Program-made: the position numbers and the translations under genes
Origin: Punica granatum
Taxonomy: Eukaryota > Streptophyta > Magnoliopsida > Myrtales > Lythraceae
Direction of reading: 5' to 3'
Assembly (NCBI RefSeq): GCF_007655135.1
Contig: NC_045130.1
Span: 6,324,001-6,388,000, forward strand
Length of the DNA: 64,000 bases
Shown: piece after piece, positions 11,062-23,170 of the stretch
Layout: every line of letters begins with the position of its first letter
Numbering within the stretch: the first letter of the stretch is position 1
Notes under the pieces: model-generated
The model's input: only the letters and a program-made list of their open reading frames with translations
The model's database searches: none
What the model was told of the DNA's origin: nothing

Positions 11062-12815
11062 TATTAAATTTTAATTGAGTTTATACGGACCTGGGTTAAT
11101 ATTCACTTAAAAGCTCGAGCTGATAAGTGGTAGCACACAAATCTCATATAAATCCATGGATATTCATTCATTTTTTCAATGTGGTCTATTTCTGCTTACA
11201 CGTTGTCACGTGCTCTTAAACACCCGCCCTCAACTACTGACCTCGAGTCGGGCTCTTCTTCCGTACTCGGGCGAGGGGGGGCTAGCAACGATGTGCTATT
11301 TTGACTGCTCTCGATATTGGGTCGGCGTAGTGTGAGCCCACGTTGGCACGCGGAAGCATTACATGCTTTGATACCATATTAAATTTTCAATGGGCTTATA
11401 TGGGTTCGGACCCATATCCACTTAAAAAGTCAAGCTTATATGTGTTGGTACTCAAATTTCATATAAATCAATGGATTTTGATTCATCTTTTTATGTGGGA
11501 TTAATATTTTCAACATCCGCTCTCATGTACAACGTGTAGTCTATTTTTGTTTACACGTTGTCACATGCTCTTAAACACTCGCCCTCAACAATTGACCTCG
11601 AGCCGGACTCTTCTTCAGTGATCAGGCGAGGGGGACTGACACGATGCGCACTTTGGCTGCATTCGACATACTGAGCCTGGCGTGGTGTGGGTGTGTATAA
11701 GCGCGTAGACACGTATACGCGTAACCTAGGCTCTGATACCATATTGATTAAATTTCCATTTAAGCATATATGAACTTGAGCCCATCTATAATAAAAAAGC
11801 TTAAACTGATAGATTGCTGGACTCAAACCTCATATAAGTTTGAGGTTTCTTTATCAATTTTTCCATGTGAGATAACATATCTCAACACTCGTCCTCATGC
11901 GGCAACGTGTGGTCCAACACGTGCTACATGCCCTTAAACACCTGCCCTTAATAACCGACCACGAGCCCGGCATCCTCTTTCGTGCTCGGGCAAGGGAGGG
12001 ACAAATACCAAATTAGCCTCGAGCTCCACACTCGAGCCTAACTAGATGTCCATCTTTTTAGCTACCTCGAAACTGGATCGGACCACTCTCGGGCCTAATT
12101 AACATGAGGGGCACTCTTAGTTGCCTCGAAACAGAATCTGCATTCGACATACTTAGCCTGGCGTGGTGTGGGTGTTTACACGCGCGTAGTCACGCATACG
12201 CGTAACCTAGGCTCTGATACCATATTGATTGAATTTCCATTTAGGCATATATGAACTTGAGCCAATCTGTAATAAAAAAGCTTAAGTTAATAGGTTGCTG
12301 GACCCAAACCTCATATAAGCTTGCGATTTTTTTCTCAATTTTTCCATGTAAGATAACATATCTCAACACTCATCCTCATGTGGCAACGTGTGGTCCAACA
12401 CGTGCCACGTGCCCTTAAACACCCGCCCTTAATAACTGACTACGAGCCTAGCATCCTCTTTCATGCTTGGGCAAGGGAGGGACAAATACCAAATTAGCCT
12501 CGAGCTCCACACTCGAGCCTAACTAGATGTGCATCTTTTTAGCTATCTCGAAACTACATCGAACCACTCTCGGGCCTGATTAACATGAGGCGCACTCTTA
12601 GCTGCCTCGAAACAGAATTTGGCATGGTATAAGTTCACACGAGCGCGCGGAAGCATAACCCGCTCTGATACCATGTAAAATTTTCATTGAGTTTATACGG
12701 ATCTGGGCCCATATCCACTTAAAAACTCAAAATTTATAAATGGTGGTATACAAATCTCATATAAATTCATGAATATTTATTTATTTTTTCATCGTGGGAT
12801 TAAATATCTTCAACA
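11062..12815 (-). mobile_element. Tandem TRIM-like LTR retrotransposon array
   Basis: Read on the minus strand, five related LTR-like units start TGTTGA and are about 140-146 bp when complete: plus-strand 12674-12815, 12223-12368, 11742-11887, 11377-11515 and a truncated 11062-11183. Each of the first four is followed at once by a primer-binding site TGGTATCAGAGC or a one-base variant, complementary to initiator tRNA-Met. Purine-rich stretches precede the TGTTG starts. The spacers are about 195-335 bp with no coding sequence. The whole array is bounded by GGTTT on both sides (11057-11061 and 12816-12820), as expected for a 5-bp target duplication. The two middle units are near-copies with a 481-bp period. 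Confidence 0.75.
11730..11741 (-). other. Primer-binding sites (tRNA-iMet) in TRIM array
   Basis: The plus strand reads gctctgatacca, the complement of the classic plant LTR primer site. Further copies are at 12211-12222 and 12662-12673, plus a variant gctttgatacca at 11365-11376. Each touches the neighbouring LTR-like unit directly. Confidence 0.75.
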
Positions 12816-13684
12816 GGTTTAATAAGACGTTAGGTCCAACTAGCCAATTCTTTATCAGAAAAAACACGTACAATTATATAATTGCTCCTTTTTCCATTTC
12901 CATGGCATCATTTCCCTCCATGTGAATAAACAAAGAAAAAGAAGCAATAAATTCCGAAGAATAGTCAAAAGATAATTGAGTAGGCGAGATTAAAGTGAGT
13001 ATGACTGAAATAAATAAATAAATCTTCAAGCAACAGAATGAGTGTGACGTCAATATTATCATTATTTTTCATAATCTTGTTTTAGGGTGCATGATGAATG
13101 AAGCATATTTCAAGGCATCGACCTCACTTAATTCTGTTGTTGACTTTGGAGCCTGCGATCTCTTGGTTTCATGGTATTCTGTGGGTTTGTCGTAGCATGA
13201 ACCGGCCCATTTTGTTTGGGTTGTGTACAAGATTATTTATCCCAAAAAAAGAAAAACGAAAAAGAAAAAAAGAATGTTAATCCATCCTACAGATTTTTGA
13301 CATCCTGAGATGGCCTATCGTGTACGCCTTAACACGGTTCTCGGTACCGACCAGAGAAACGAAAACAATTCACGCGAAATCATGGGCGGAGTTAGTCCTC
13401 AGACGAATTACGAGTCCAAGGATTGCATGTACATTCATTCGGTCTGCAATGCATCAGCTCCACATGAAATGAAAGAACATGTTCGCACGTGAATATTTAT
13501 TTAAACGGCCTGCAGCCGGTTGTTGTCTGTATCTTTCTGCCTTAGCGAGTTAACCGTGTAAGGTAACTTCGTTTGTCAGCGTCCAACAGCTGTGTGTGTG
13601 TGAATCACGGACAGCATTTATTATCACATATACATATAATATGATATCTCTCAATCATTTCACTATTATTATTATAGCTCCGAC

Positions 13685-13692
13685 TATATAAA
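13685..13692 (+). promoter_or_regulatory. TATA box of C2 gene C
   Basis: TATATAAA about 300 bp upstream of the ATG at 13987, implying a leader of about 270 nt. Confidence 0.6.
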
Positions 13693-13986
13693 AGCAAAGC
13701 AGGAGGAAAGCGGACGGGACAAACAGAATCAACCAAACCAAACCAAACAAGAAGAACGTACCCTCGGACTCTGTTTGGTTCAACAACCGCCCCCGCTACT
13801 GCACAGAAAAAGAAACAAAGCCAACGCAATCATCTTCTTCTTCGAAATCATCTAAAGCAAGAAACGAAAGAGCCCACATTCCCCATCATTGATATTATCT
13901 TCTATCTCCACACCACATCACACCACACCATTCTTCTGCTTCCTCCTCCTTCTTCTTGATCAACCAATTGATCAGCAGCATTAGCA

Positions 13987-15594
13987 ATGGAGGATTTGTT
14001 GGGTCTGCTGAGGATCCACATCAAGAGGGGGTACAACCTTGCCGTCCGAGATGTCCGGAGCAGCGACCCCAATGTTATTGTCCGAATGGGCAAACAGGTA
14101 ATTTAATTAACCGAATCCCAGAAAGAAAGATCAAAATCTCAGCTTTCGCTTATTGGGTCTGTGTTTGGATTGTGTTCTTGGAAATTAATCAATGCGATGG
14201 GGGTGCAGAAGCTGAAGACTCGGGTGGTGAAGAAGAACCTGAACCCGGAGTGGAACGAGAACCTGACGCTCTGTGTCACTGATCCCAGCCTGCCCGTCAA
14301 GCTGGTAAGTGTTTGTGTCGGAACCGTCGCGATTCGAACTGTTTGACTGATTAGAATTTGGTAGAATCAATTGCATTGCATGATTGTGTTGATTTCATTT
14401 CACTGAGAATTGGGGCGAGGGACTGGACTGGAAGGAACTGCAGTGACTGAGTGCGAAGTATGGGGGCCAAGTAAGCATTTCACAAAAATTCAGGGGCGAA
14501 AGAGATAAATGAAAAATTGTGTCTGGAAGATTCTAAGAAATCTGTCGAACTTTTATATGGGCTGATATGGGTTTTGGTAAGTTTAGGCCCTAGAATCTCC
14601 ATGGGCTTCATGCTGCACTGAAGCCCATTTGGTGTTGGGCCTATACTATCGAAGAAGCCCAACGGCACTTGACCTTTCCTTTTTGCTTGCTTGATATGTC
14701 TCTCTAGGTGGCAGAACTAACTAGCCGCAACTAACCGTTCCATGCTCTTCTATCAGATTGTTAATTGTGATTGTGATTGGTTGCCCCACACCGCACCGAC
14801 CGTAATCATCGCATAATAACTTCCCATGCTAGCAAATTTACGATTATTCAGGTTAACCCGCTAGCTTAGGAAAGCAACTTTCTCAAAATTAAGTATGATT
14901 TGCAAGTTATTGACTTTCAGAACTAGTTGTGACAAATGATTTTTTTTTTATACAAAAGAAAGTGGAAAGTAAAAGAAAATGAAGAAGAAATGTTATGTGG
15001 ACTCATTTATATTATATACTTGAGTTGGGTCAATTTCAAGAGTACTAGTTTTGTAATAGTTGGCATGGATGGTTTTGGTATCCATTCTTATCCTATTCTA
15101 CTACAATTGGAGAGTAGACCTCCGCATACTTTGGATTCAACACCTTATCGTCTTACAAAGTCGGACCGAAACACCAAAAGAAGGAAACCGAATGCTACAG
15201 TTAACCAGTGTCTTAGATCCTTATTTAGTCTTTGAAAGAGTAGTATTCATGTCTTGATGTTACATGTTTCTTGATGTGCCAGCTAATTAATTTTGATCGA
15301 TTGCAGACGGTGTACGACAGAGACAGGTTCAGCCTCGACGACAAAATGGGGGACGCAGAGTTCGATATTCGCCCATTCCTCGACATCGTGAGGATGGACT
15401 TGGAGGGCCTCCCCAGCGGTACCGTTATCAGAAAGATAATCCCCAGCAGGCAGAACTGCTTAGCCGAGGAGAGCTGCATCACATGGATAAATGGCAGGGT
15501 TGTCCAGGACATGATCCTTCGGCTCCGGAACGTTGAGTGCGGCGAAATCGAGGTCCAGCTTCAGTGGATGGACCCTTCTCAACTATCGTCCTAA
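13987..15594 (+). CDS. C2-domain ABA-related (CAR-like) protein, copy C
   Basis: Exons 13987-14097, 14209-14304 and 15307-15594, phase 0, give 164 aa, a usual length for the family. The protein starts MEDLLGLLRI with no histidine run. Loop 1 is RDVRSSDPN, two residues shorter than in copies A and B and like the typical family form, except that the usual Tyr after DP is Asn. Later hallmarks are KLKTRVVKKNLNPEWNENL, TVYDRDRFSLDDKMGDAEF, LPSGTVIRKIIPSRQNC, ESCITWINGRVVQ and LRLRNVECGEIEVQLQW. Intron 2 is long (about 1 kb). Same exon pattern as A and B, so this is an older tandem paralogue. Predicted role: Ca2+-dependent lipid binding in ABA or GTPase signalling, inferred from the family. Confidence 0.92.
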
Positions 15595-17699
15595 TATAAG
15601 CGCTCCAGTCCCAGATAATCTATTAGTAATGAGATGCATCCATGGAAATACATGCAGAGGGAATTGTCAGTTAATACTTTAATCGTCCAGATCCAGGTTC
15701 GTGCGAACATCGAACACCTAATCCTAGCATAATTTATTAATCTAGGATTGAGCTCAAATTCTCACTCAAGAACTCGATTTGGGAGTGCTGTTATGAGCTA
15801 TTGTTGTCGAAGAGTGATTACGGAACTTTGTAATCCAACAATGAAAATGCAGAATAAGTAAAAGTGCTCGGTTTTGGCTTAAGCAAATGTTCCCTTAAAG
15901 TTCAAGAACAACTACAGTGGAGAACGACCCCTCTTCGTGTGCCCGATAAAAGGACCATGTGCAACTTTCTAATTTCTAAAGTAGGAGTAGTATTTAAGTA
16001 CGACTGTAAAATCGAAAAGTTGAACAGGACACACCTAGAACTGAAGAAGGGTTTTACATGTAATTTTCGTGTATATGCTAGTATGATGAAATCTACCGTT
16101 ATCATCGTGCCGATGGATCATCGATGAGAGTGGATATACGTGTGGGTGGACGCCACTCCTCAAATATATGTTCTTCGACCGGGGCTAGTAAATGGTGTGT
16201 TTTCCCAATTTTGAAGCCCTATTTCTGCATTAGTTGAATTTTGAATGTGGTGTTTTGACCTTTCTACGTATTCCTAGCTATAGATTTCATAGACAATTAA
16301 AGCTGTCCCTATTAGTCAAATCCATAATTTTACAAAAAAAAATAATGATCGAACTGTTTGAACCAATTCACTAAATTACTTGAATCAACTCGCGTTGATT
16401 TCATTGAATTGGCATTAGCTGTGAAATTATTCATATATAATTGATTTTTAACTGAATATATAAATAATATTTTTTTATAAATATATATAATTGATTGTTG
16501 TTTGTGTAATATCTTGTCCTTGGTTTTTCTCATGTCCAGTGAATTATCTAATCATGGTAAGTTTCTCCACTCGTGATGTCATGCCTTTTTTTTTTTTTTC
16601 CCTCCCCTCCCTCTTTTTTGCCTGGAGGCCCTAGACACTCGTCATATGTTATGCATTGAATAGATTGCACTAGAGTCATATATGCAAAAGTAACATATGA
16701 GAATTGTAATTGAAGATCTGGCATTTCTCCGTAAGTTCCTGAATGTATCACATGAAGTTTATATTTTATAAAATTTGTTGAGTTATGGTTCGACTAGAGC
16801 ACTTGTACGAGAAAGGGAATTTGATGCAGCATAATCATCATTAACTCTGAATTAACAATCCTAAATTCAATTTTTACCAGTAGGATCGACGTTATGTATG
16901 TTTTATTTCTTATCCCTTTATATACATCTTTCTAGTCTTTGAAGTCCTTTTTCTTTTTTAATCCACCAGAAGCATCAATCACACATAGCACTTCAATAAA
17001 ATTGCATTGAGGCAATGGATGTAAAAGTCAGTCCAAAAATATGACAATCTTAGAGAGCTGCGTCAGGATGGGTGCTCCATCATCCTCGTTTTGATTCCTC
17101 TTACCAACAACACTCATAAAAAAAAAAAAAACTCTCAGCAATTGATGCAACCTTTTAACCAAGAAATCCTCATTTTCTCACAGGAACCTATATAACACAA
17201 AGCTGCAATTTCCTCACTCTATATGGATAAAATGCAGCTGTTTGTCAGGGAGAATAAAGCACAAAGGAGGAAAAAGTAAAACGTTAAATAAGAGGCTTCA
17301 GCAGAAGAAAGTGATTAGGTGGGTACTAAGTATAGAGCCCATTAATCTTTCCCAACAGGAACTCTAGAAAGAGTTTACTCCTTGTATAAATCGGAATTCC
17401 TTGTCCAAGTTCACGAGGGGCACATAACGTGCGTGCATGGCCAAACTGACAAGTAATCAGAAATTTATGTTGCTAGTGCTTATTTATTTTGTAAGGCACG
17501 GGGCATCTCTCCTTTTTTCTTTTTGGCCAAGGGGTATTTCCTTATCGTTATATTTATAAACAACATTATCACGTAAGAAAGCTAATAATAAATAACGAAA
17601 ATAATTACTGGTTAATAGTGCTGTCCAAGATAGATCATTCACAGAATACTCTATATATAGAGGAATTCTCTTCCTTGGAAGAAGAGGACACCATCGTCG
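15595..17699. other. Intergenic spacer
   Basis: AT-rich spacer between copy C and a LINE. ORFs up to 87 codons occur, but none resembles a known protein or has plausible splice structure. Confidence 0.6.
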
Positions 17700-20120
17700 G
17701 CATAACGCTATCGAGTTCCTCAAGACACCAGCCAATACATGGACTTCAGACATGCCCACCATAGCCAATACCTTTGTTGCCCATTTCAACAACCTGCACA
17801 CATCAAGCCACCCCAACCAAAGCCCAACCTTCCATTCCCTTTTCTCGCCGACCCTTACCCCAACCGAACCGAAACCTCTTCCCTGTCCATATTCCCAACT
17901 GATCTTGAAATTCAAAAGGCTGTCTTTCAAATCCCCAGGCCCAGATGGATTTCCCGCTCTCTTTTACCACAAATATTGGAGAATCATTGGAAGGAATACG
18001 ATCACTGCAATACGAAACTTCTTTGGAGGTAACTTTTTATTGAAGTTCCATAATCATACACATATTGCATTGGTCCCAACAGGCAACAACACAGACGCTG
18101 TCCACAACTATCGACCCATAAGCCTGGGTAATGTTTTTTACAAAACTATTTCAAAGATATTAGCAAATCGGCTTAAGCCACTGTTGCCTCAACTGATCTC
18201 CCCATTCCAATCAGCCTTTGTCTCTACTAAACATATTTCAGAAAATTCGATTATTGCTCATGAGATTATGCATTTCGTGGATAATTATGAAGGAACTGAG
18301 CACTTCGTTGCAATCAAAATAGACATGGAAAAGGCATTTGATCATCTTGAAATACTTGGGGCTGCCCCTCATCATTCAGAGATCAAAGATTACCATTGTT
18401 GATCGAGTTTCGAAAAAAATTGATATGTGGAAAGCAAAAACCTTCTCACTAGCAGCTCGTGGTGTTCTCATTAGATCTGTGGCTGCCTTCATCCCTACTT
18501 ACACCATGAGTATCTTTTTACTTCCAAAGTCAGTCTGTTCGAAACTTGATTCCATGTTTGATAATTTTTGGTGGGGTTTCAATTCCTCTGGAAAGCCTAA
18601 ACTACATGTAAAATCTTGGGTTGCCCTCTGTGCTCCAAAACAATGTGGCGGTCTGGGGTTCCGTCATATGCACGACCATAATAGGGCTCTCCTAGCCAAA
18701 CGAACTTGGGCAATTCACACCCTCCAAGCGAAGCCTCATATATCCCTGCTAAAAGCTAAGTATCTAAAGCATCAACCCCTTCTCTCCCATATCCCCCTGC
18801 TCGAAGCTTCTACTTTTGCAATGGAATTCATCATACAAAAGACCTTATCCAAAAGGGTTCGTGTTCAATGACCCATGCATTGCTCAATTACCTCTCCCCA
18901 AATAGCGTCTTCCACCAAACTATCCTCAGTGGGTCTCCGATCTTCTTCTTCCTGGTACCTTCAGTTGGAACCGAGCACTCCTCAACTCCATGTTCACCCC
19001 ACAAACTGTTCAACAAATTCTCACCATCATTTCTAAACCTACTTCTCTCATGGACACACCTCTTGACAACCACCAAAAATGGGGACTTCTCTACCTCATC
19101 TACTTATATCCTTGACCAGTCTAGCAGATTCCCCACCTCTCCACTGAATCAGAAGCAATGGAGAGCTCTTTGGCGTCTTAACATACATGACAAGCATAAA
19201 CTGCTGCTCTGGAAACTTGTATGGAACTGTTTTCCAACTGCTTCTGTCCTAGCATCTTGTTTTCCTGTCAATGATTTCCTTTGTCCTTTCCGTAATTCAG
19301 CCACTGACCACACCGACCATCTCTTCATCCACTGTCCTCCCTTCACTTCCATCATTTGTGCCACATTGGATATACCTAGTAGAGTCTCTGGTCTTGCTCA
19401 TTCTACTATGACCTATTGGATTAAACTACTCGCTGGCATTGAGAAATCTTTGAACATCCCTAGTGACATTCAACACATGTTCCTGCTTCAGTCTTTGGTC
19501 TGCCTGGACTATTTATGGCAGCTCCGGAACAGTTTGCGTATCTCAAAGGACAGCCTAAATTTACAACATGTTACTGCTGAAATATGCAGAAGATCGAAAG
19601 CCTATGAAGAGGCTTGGTTACACAAGTCCGCTTCCTTGAAGGCCCCTCAACAGAAGCTCCCTTCGCAGCTTCTGGTTTTCTCGTTTGATGTGGCTCTTAG
19701 ACACAATGCTTCCTATCTTGCGATTGCTTGTAGTGATGGCAGGGGTAACCTCATATATGCTTGGAGCTTCCAAACTCAGCAGACTGATCCGACTATTGGA
19801 GAAGCAGAGGCGGCTCTCAAAGCTATCAGGTGTGCCCAATCACTATATATCAGTCATCTTTTCCTACTGGGTGACTCTCGGGACATCTCGATACTTTGAA
19901 CTCCTCATCTGCATCACCGCATACTGGGACGAAATCACTCTTTTTGGATATGACTGCAGACTTTACTTTCTTTTTATCATGGACGACATTGATTATAAAT
20001 TGGGCCGAAAACTTTATCGCCTGCAACTTAGCCCGCTGGGCTTCTTCATGTAATTTTGATGGGCCAATCTGCATCTCCTACATTCCCGCCTCTGTTCTTC
20101 TTAGGGATGAGGAGATGTAA
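17700..20120 (+). pseudogene. Decayed LINE (reverse transcriptase / RNase H)
   Basis: Remnant of a plant L1-type retrotransposon. 17752 to about 18350 encodes the N-terminal reverse-transcriptase part (SPGPDGFPALFYHKYW, NYRPISLGNVFYK, FQSAFVSTKHISENSIIAHE, IKIDMEKAFD). The frame then jumps to YLGLPLIIQRSK at 18353, so the segment that should hold the FADD catalytic box is gone. Later parts follow in shifting frames: the finger-thumb region WWGFNSSGKPKLHVKSW, a zf-RVT region (WRALWRLNIHDKHKLLLWKLVWN near 19165), and an RNase H domain from about 19680 (GEAEAALKAI) that shifts frame near 19896 and ends NLARWASSCNF...LRDEEM at 20120. It cannot be active. It lies 1.6 kb upstream of the MYB gene. 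Confidence 0.88.
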
Positions 20121-20771
20121 TTTGGCGCATTAACCTGTTACCTGCAATAATTGTTTTTGATGGGTAAAAGGTTTGGAGGGGGAGACCAGCATAACAATCA
20201 TTTCTGGAGACCAGAGGGGTTCTACAGTCGCCATGTAATATTTCATTCGCCTGAATGGGTAAAAGGCTTGGTGGGACGTAGTCCACCAAGGTCACCATGA
20301 CCCCACGAGAGTGTACAGTACAATTCCCATTGGGTAGAGAATATGGGTTTACTAACGCAAGCGTTTTCGTGTTTAAGTCGAGTTTCGACCCCTTAAATTT
20401 TCCTTTGGAAGACGAAACCCGTTACCAGCTGAGCTACTACCTTAGTGATTGTTACGTGCGATAATGAATTATCGTTTCTAAGCAAAAAAAAAAAAAAGAA
20501 AACAAAAGAGAGAAATTATCTTCTTCTGAGGCACTTGATATAATTATGTTGTACAATAGACCATAAATTGATGCATTAAATTTCTAGCAGTGTTGGCGGT
20601 TTGTGGGGCCACCACGTGAGCAACTCGAGATAAAGGCTGCCTCATCATCACCATATCTACCAGGAAAAAAGAAAAAAAAATTCTACTACTAGTTCATATG
20701 ACGTAATAAATTGTTTAAAATTTGATCGTTTGTAACTAATTCAATATACGGTTTTATGGTGATTGATCAGG

Positions 20772-21292
20772 TAAGGGTGTGCGAGTCCGGATATCCTGTT
20801 TTTTTTACTATACTCAGATCCTATCTTGTAAGAGACTAGTTTCAAGATTTTGGAACCAGATTTTATCTTATTGAGTACTAGAACCGAAATCTATAGAGAA
20901 TTGTATCACAAATTTCAAGTACTCTGTTGGAATTTATAAATATTTTTACTCGCTAAATAAAATCGAAAACATTTAATCTATAATCAGTAACACGCAAAAC
21001 ATAATGTCGATATAGATATTGATTTTTTTAAAAAACTAGTGACTATATCTTTTAAATATAAGAATATATATATATATATATATATAATGGAAAAAATTAT
21101 TATTTGGGTCCGAGTATCGGTTTCGGTTCCAGTTCTAGGTACTCCATATGCAAAAATTGTAATCGGTTTTTACGGGTTTCGTATTTTAATATTCGAACCC
21201 TACTCTATTTTCAATAGGAGCTATCCAGACCCTATCAAAATGGGTAGATTTCAATCGATTCCGGGTATTTCCGGTATCCGTGCACACTCCTA
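20772..21292. mobile_element. hAT-like MITE upstream of MYB
   Basis: The left end taagggtgtgcgagtccgga and the reverse complement of the right end taggagtgtgcacggatacc form a terminal inverted repeat of the TAGGGGTGTGCA type common in plant hAT elements. A near-match direct repeat flanks it (gatcagg at 20765-20771, gattagg at 21293-21299). The interior is AT-rich and noncoding, with a TA microsatellite at about 21067-21087. Its right border is about 445 bp from the MYB TATA box. Confidence 0.65.
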
Positions 21293-21695
21293 GATTAGGC
21301 ATGATCTTTTGGTGGAGACTCAATTTGAGCCACCCTGAAATCATGCTGGATACTGTAAAAATATTTATATTTTTATGGATTTCAATTTATATGGCCCTAC
21401 AGTAACCGTAACTTCTTGTCGACGATCTAACAATAGAGAAATCCTTTCAACAATGGATTGGGAATTCAGGGTTAGAGATTTTTTTCGATTATAAGAAAAG
21501 CAAAAGTCGATTGATGAGTATTAAACTTGGAGCTTCCAGTCAGTGACTTGTCTCAAGTACTGTACCATTCCCCCTTCCTTGAGGTTGGAGATTTCCCTGT
21601 CCTGAAACTGGAAAGGACAAATGACAGACAATGGAATACTTCTCGTGCACAAGTTTTCCAGAATAGGCAATCTAGCAAAGGCTAGCCGGCCATCA

Positions 21696-21702
21696 ACGTG
21701 GC
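21696..21702 (+). promoter_or_regulatory. ABRE/G-box-like ACGTGGC
   Basis: A bZIP/bHLH-type core 36 bp upstream of the MYB TATA box. It is a short motif, so only suggestive of ABA or light input. Confidence 0.35.
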
Positions 21703-21737
21703 ATGAGGTGACGAGTTCCTGAAGTGGCCTTGCTTAT

Positions 21738-21743
21738 TATAAA
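21738..21743 (+). promoter_or_regulatory. TATA box of MYB gene
   Basis: TATAAA within ttattataaagggg. Transcription would be expected to start near 21768-21772, downstream of the ATG at 21756. This favours the ATG at 21807 as the real start. Confidence 0.6.
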
Positions 21744-21806
21744 GGGGGCAGCCTCATGAGAATCCATGTGGATAGGGGGCCTGTTAATGAAGAGCTCTCT
21801 GCAGCT

Positions 21807-23170
21807 ATGGAGGAAGCTGCTTCTTTTCGAAGAGTAAGGAAAGGTGCATGGACTGAGGAAGAAGACGACCTTCTTCGGAAATGTGTAGATAAGTACGGAC
21901 AAGGTGAATGGCGCCGAGTTCCTCTCAGAGCAGGTACACATATATACAGTTCTAACCCTCTCGTTATATATATTGAGAAAAATGAAAATACATCGGCATG
22001 TATAAAATCTCCAACGTGAACATGCGCCAAGTTCGGGACAGTTTGAGTTAGCACACTCGTACTCTTTAATTTGCAACTGTAATGGATGATCTGCAGCCTA
22101 ATTTGACACTTTGGCAGCTGAAACTTAACCCAAACTAAAGAAAAGATCATGACCCTGGTGGGATATATTATATCATATAGTCACTTTACATAATATATGT
22201 GTAATATATTCTGATGATTAGCCTTGCTTCAGTGGACTTGTTCGTTTTGCTTTTTCTATGGGTCTGCAATTTTTTTCTGAACTAAATGAAGTCGGTAGAG
22301 AATTACTTAGCTTGTCGCATACGCATGCTTCCGTTTAACCTGCAGTGCTTCTGGTATTAATGAATTGCTTCCAAGTACTAATAATCAGGGCTTCGTAGAT
22401 TGTAAGTTTTCACTAACATGATCAAGAAACTGTGCGTATGAAGGGTTGAATAGGTGCAGGAAGAGCTGTCGTTTGAGGTGGCTGAACTATTTAAGTCCAA
22501 ACATAAAGAGAGGAGAGTTTACTGAAGATGAGATTGACATGATCGTCCGTCTTCACAAGCTTCTAGGGAACAGGTAAGTTAAACATTCATGCGTGTGCTT
22601 TTATTGATCATAGTTAGGGTTTTAGTTTATGTCACTACCATAAAATGTGCTTCTCTTTTTGATTTGTGGATTGGTACGTATTTCACTTCCAGATGGACGT
22701 TGATTGCCGGTATACTTTCAGGAAGAACTGCGAATGATGTCAAGAACTACTGGAACACTCACATGGTCCGGAAGAAGACAGTTCCTAATGAGGAAATCCA
22801 TCAAAGGAAAACCAAAACGAAAACCAACATTATAATTAAACCTCGGCCTCGGACACTTTCAAAGGACTTCGGTAAAGCAAAACCTGCAGGAAATACTGCT
22901 GCAGCAGCAAGTAATAATACGATCCCACAAGACCATCTTGACGGGAATCCACCGTCAATGACACCGGAAGATGACACCGTGTGGTGGGAGAGCATGATCC
23001 TTGAGGAGGGCGTGGCAACCCCCAGATGTAGAGGTGGGGCTGCCGGAGAGCCACCACCCACGAGCCTATGGAGTCTAGAGGGGGAGAAGGCTAGGGACAA
23101 CGAGATGTCCTTTGATGTCGACATATGGAATGCTCTATGTGCCGACCAAGAAGAGATGGGGATAATATAA
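21807..23170 (+). CDS. R2R3-MYB factor, anthocyanin (subgroup 6) type
   Basis: Exons 21807-21933, 22444-22573 and 22693-23170 give 244 aa; introns fall at the two standard R2R3-MYB positions. R2 spans about residues 13-63 ([28 protein letters not shown]) and R3 about 66-113. Residues 99-102 are ANDV, the signature of dicot anthocyanin activators, and KPRPRTL at 135-141 fits the subgroup 6 motif. Such proteins pair with bHLH and WD40 partners to switch on anthocyanin structural genes. Odd points: the bHLH-contact and helix region of R3 reads IAGILSGR instead of IAGRLPGR (Ile93 for Arg, Ser95 for Pro), and DM replaces DL at 74-75. Activity could be reduced. The in-frame ATG at 21756 would add 17 residues but lies too close to the TATA box. 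Confidence 0.9.

Noticed and set aside
11062..12815. CRISPR-like or satellite array interpretation of the regular repeats
   Set aside because: Units are about 140 bp with tRNA primer sites and purine tracts, flanked by a 5-bp duplication, which points to LTR biology in a plant genome.
21756..21806. Upstream in-frame ATG of the MYB gene
   Set aside because: It lies only 13 bp after the TATAAA box, upstream of the expected transcription start, and the extra 17 residues do not resemble MYB N termini.
22801..23124. 107-codon minus-strand ORF over MYB exon 3
   Set aside because: Antisense shadow of a coding exon whose own frame is clearly MYB.
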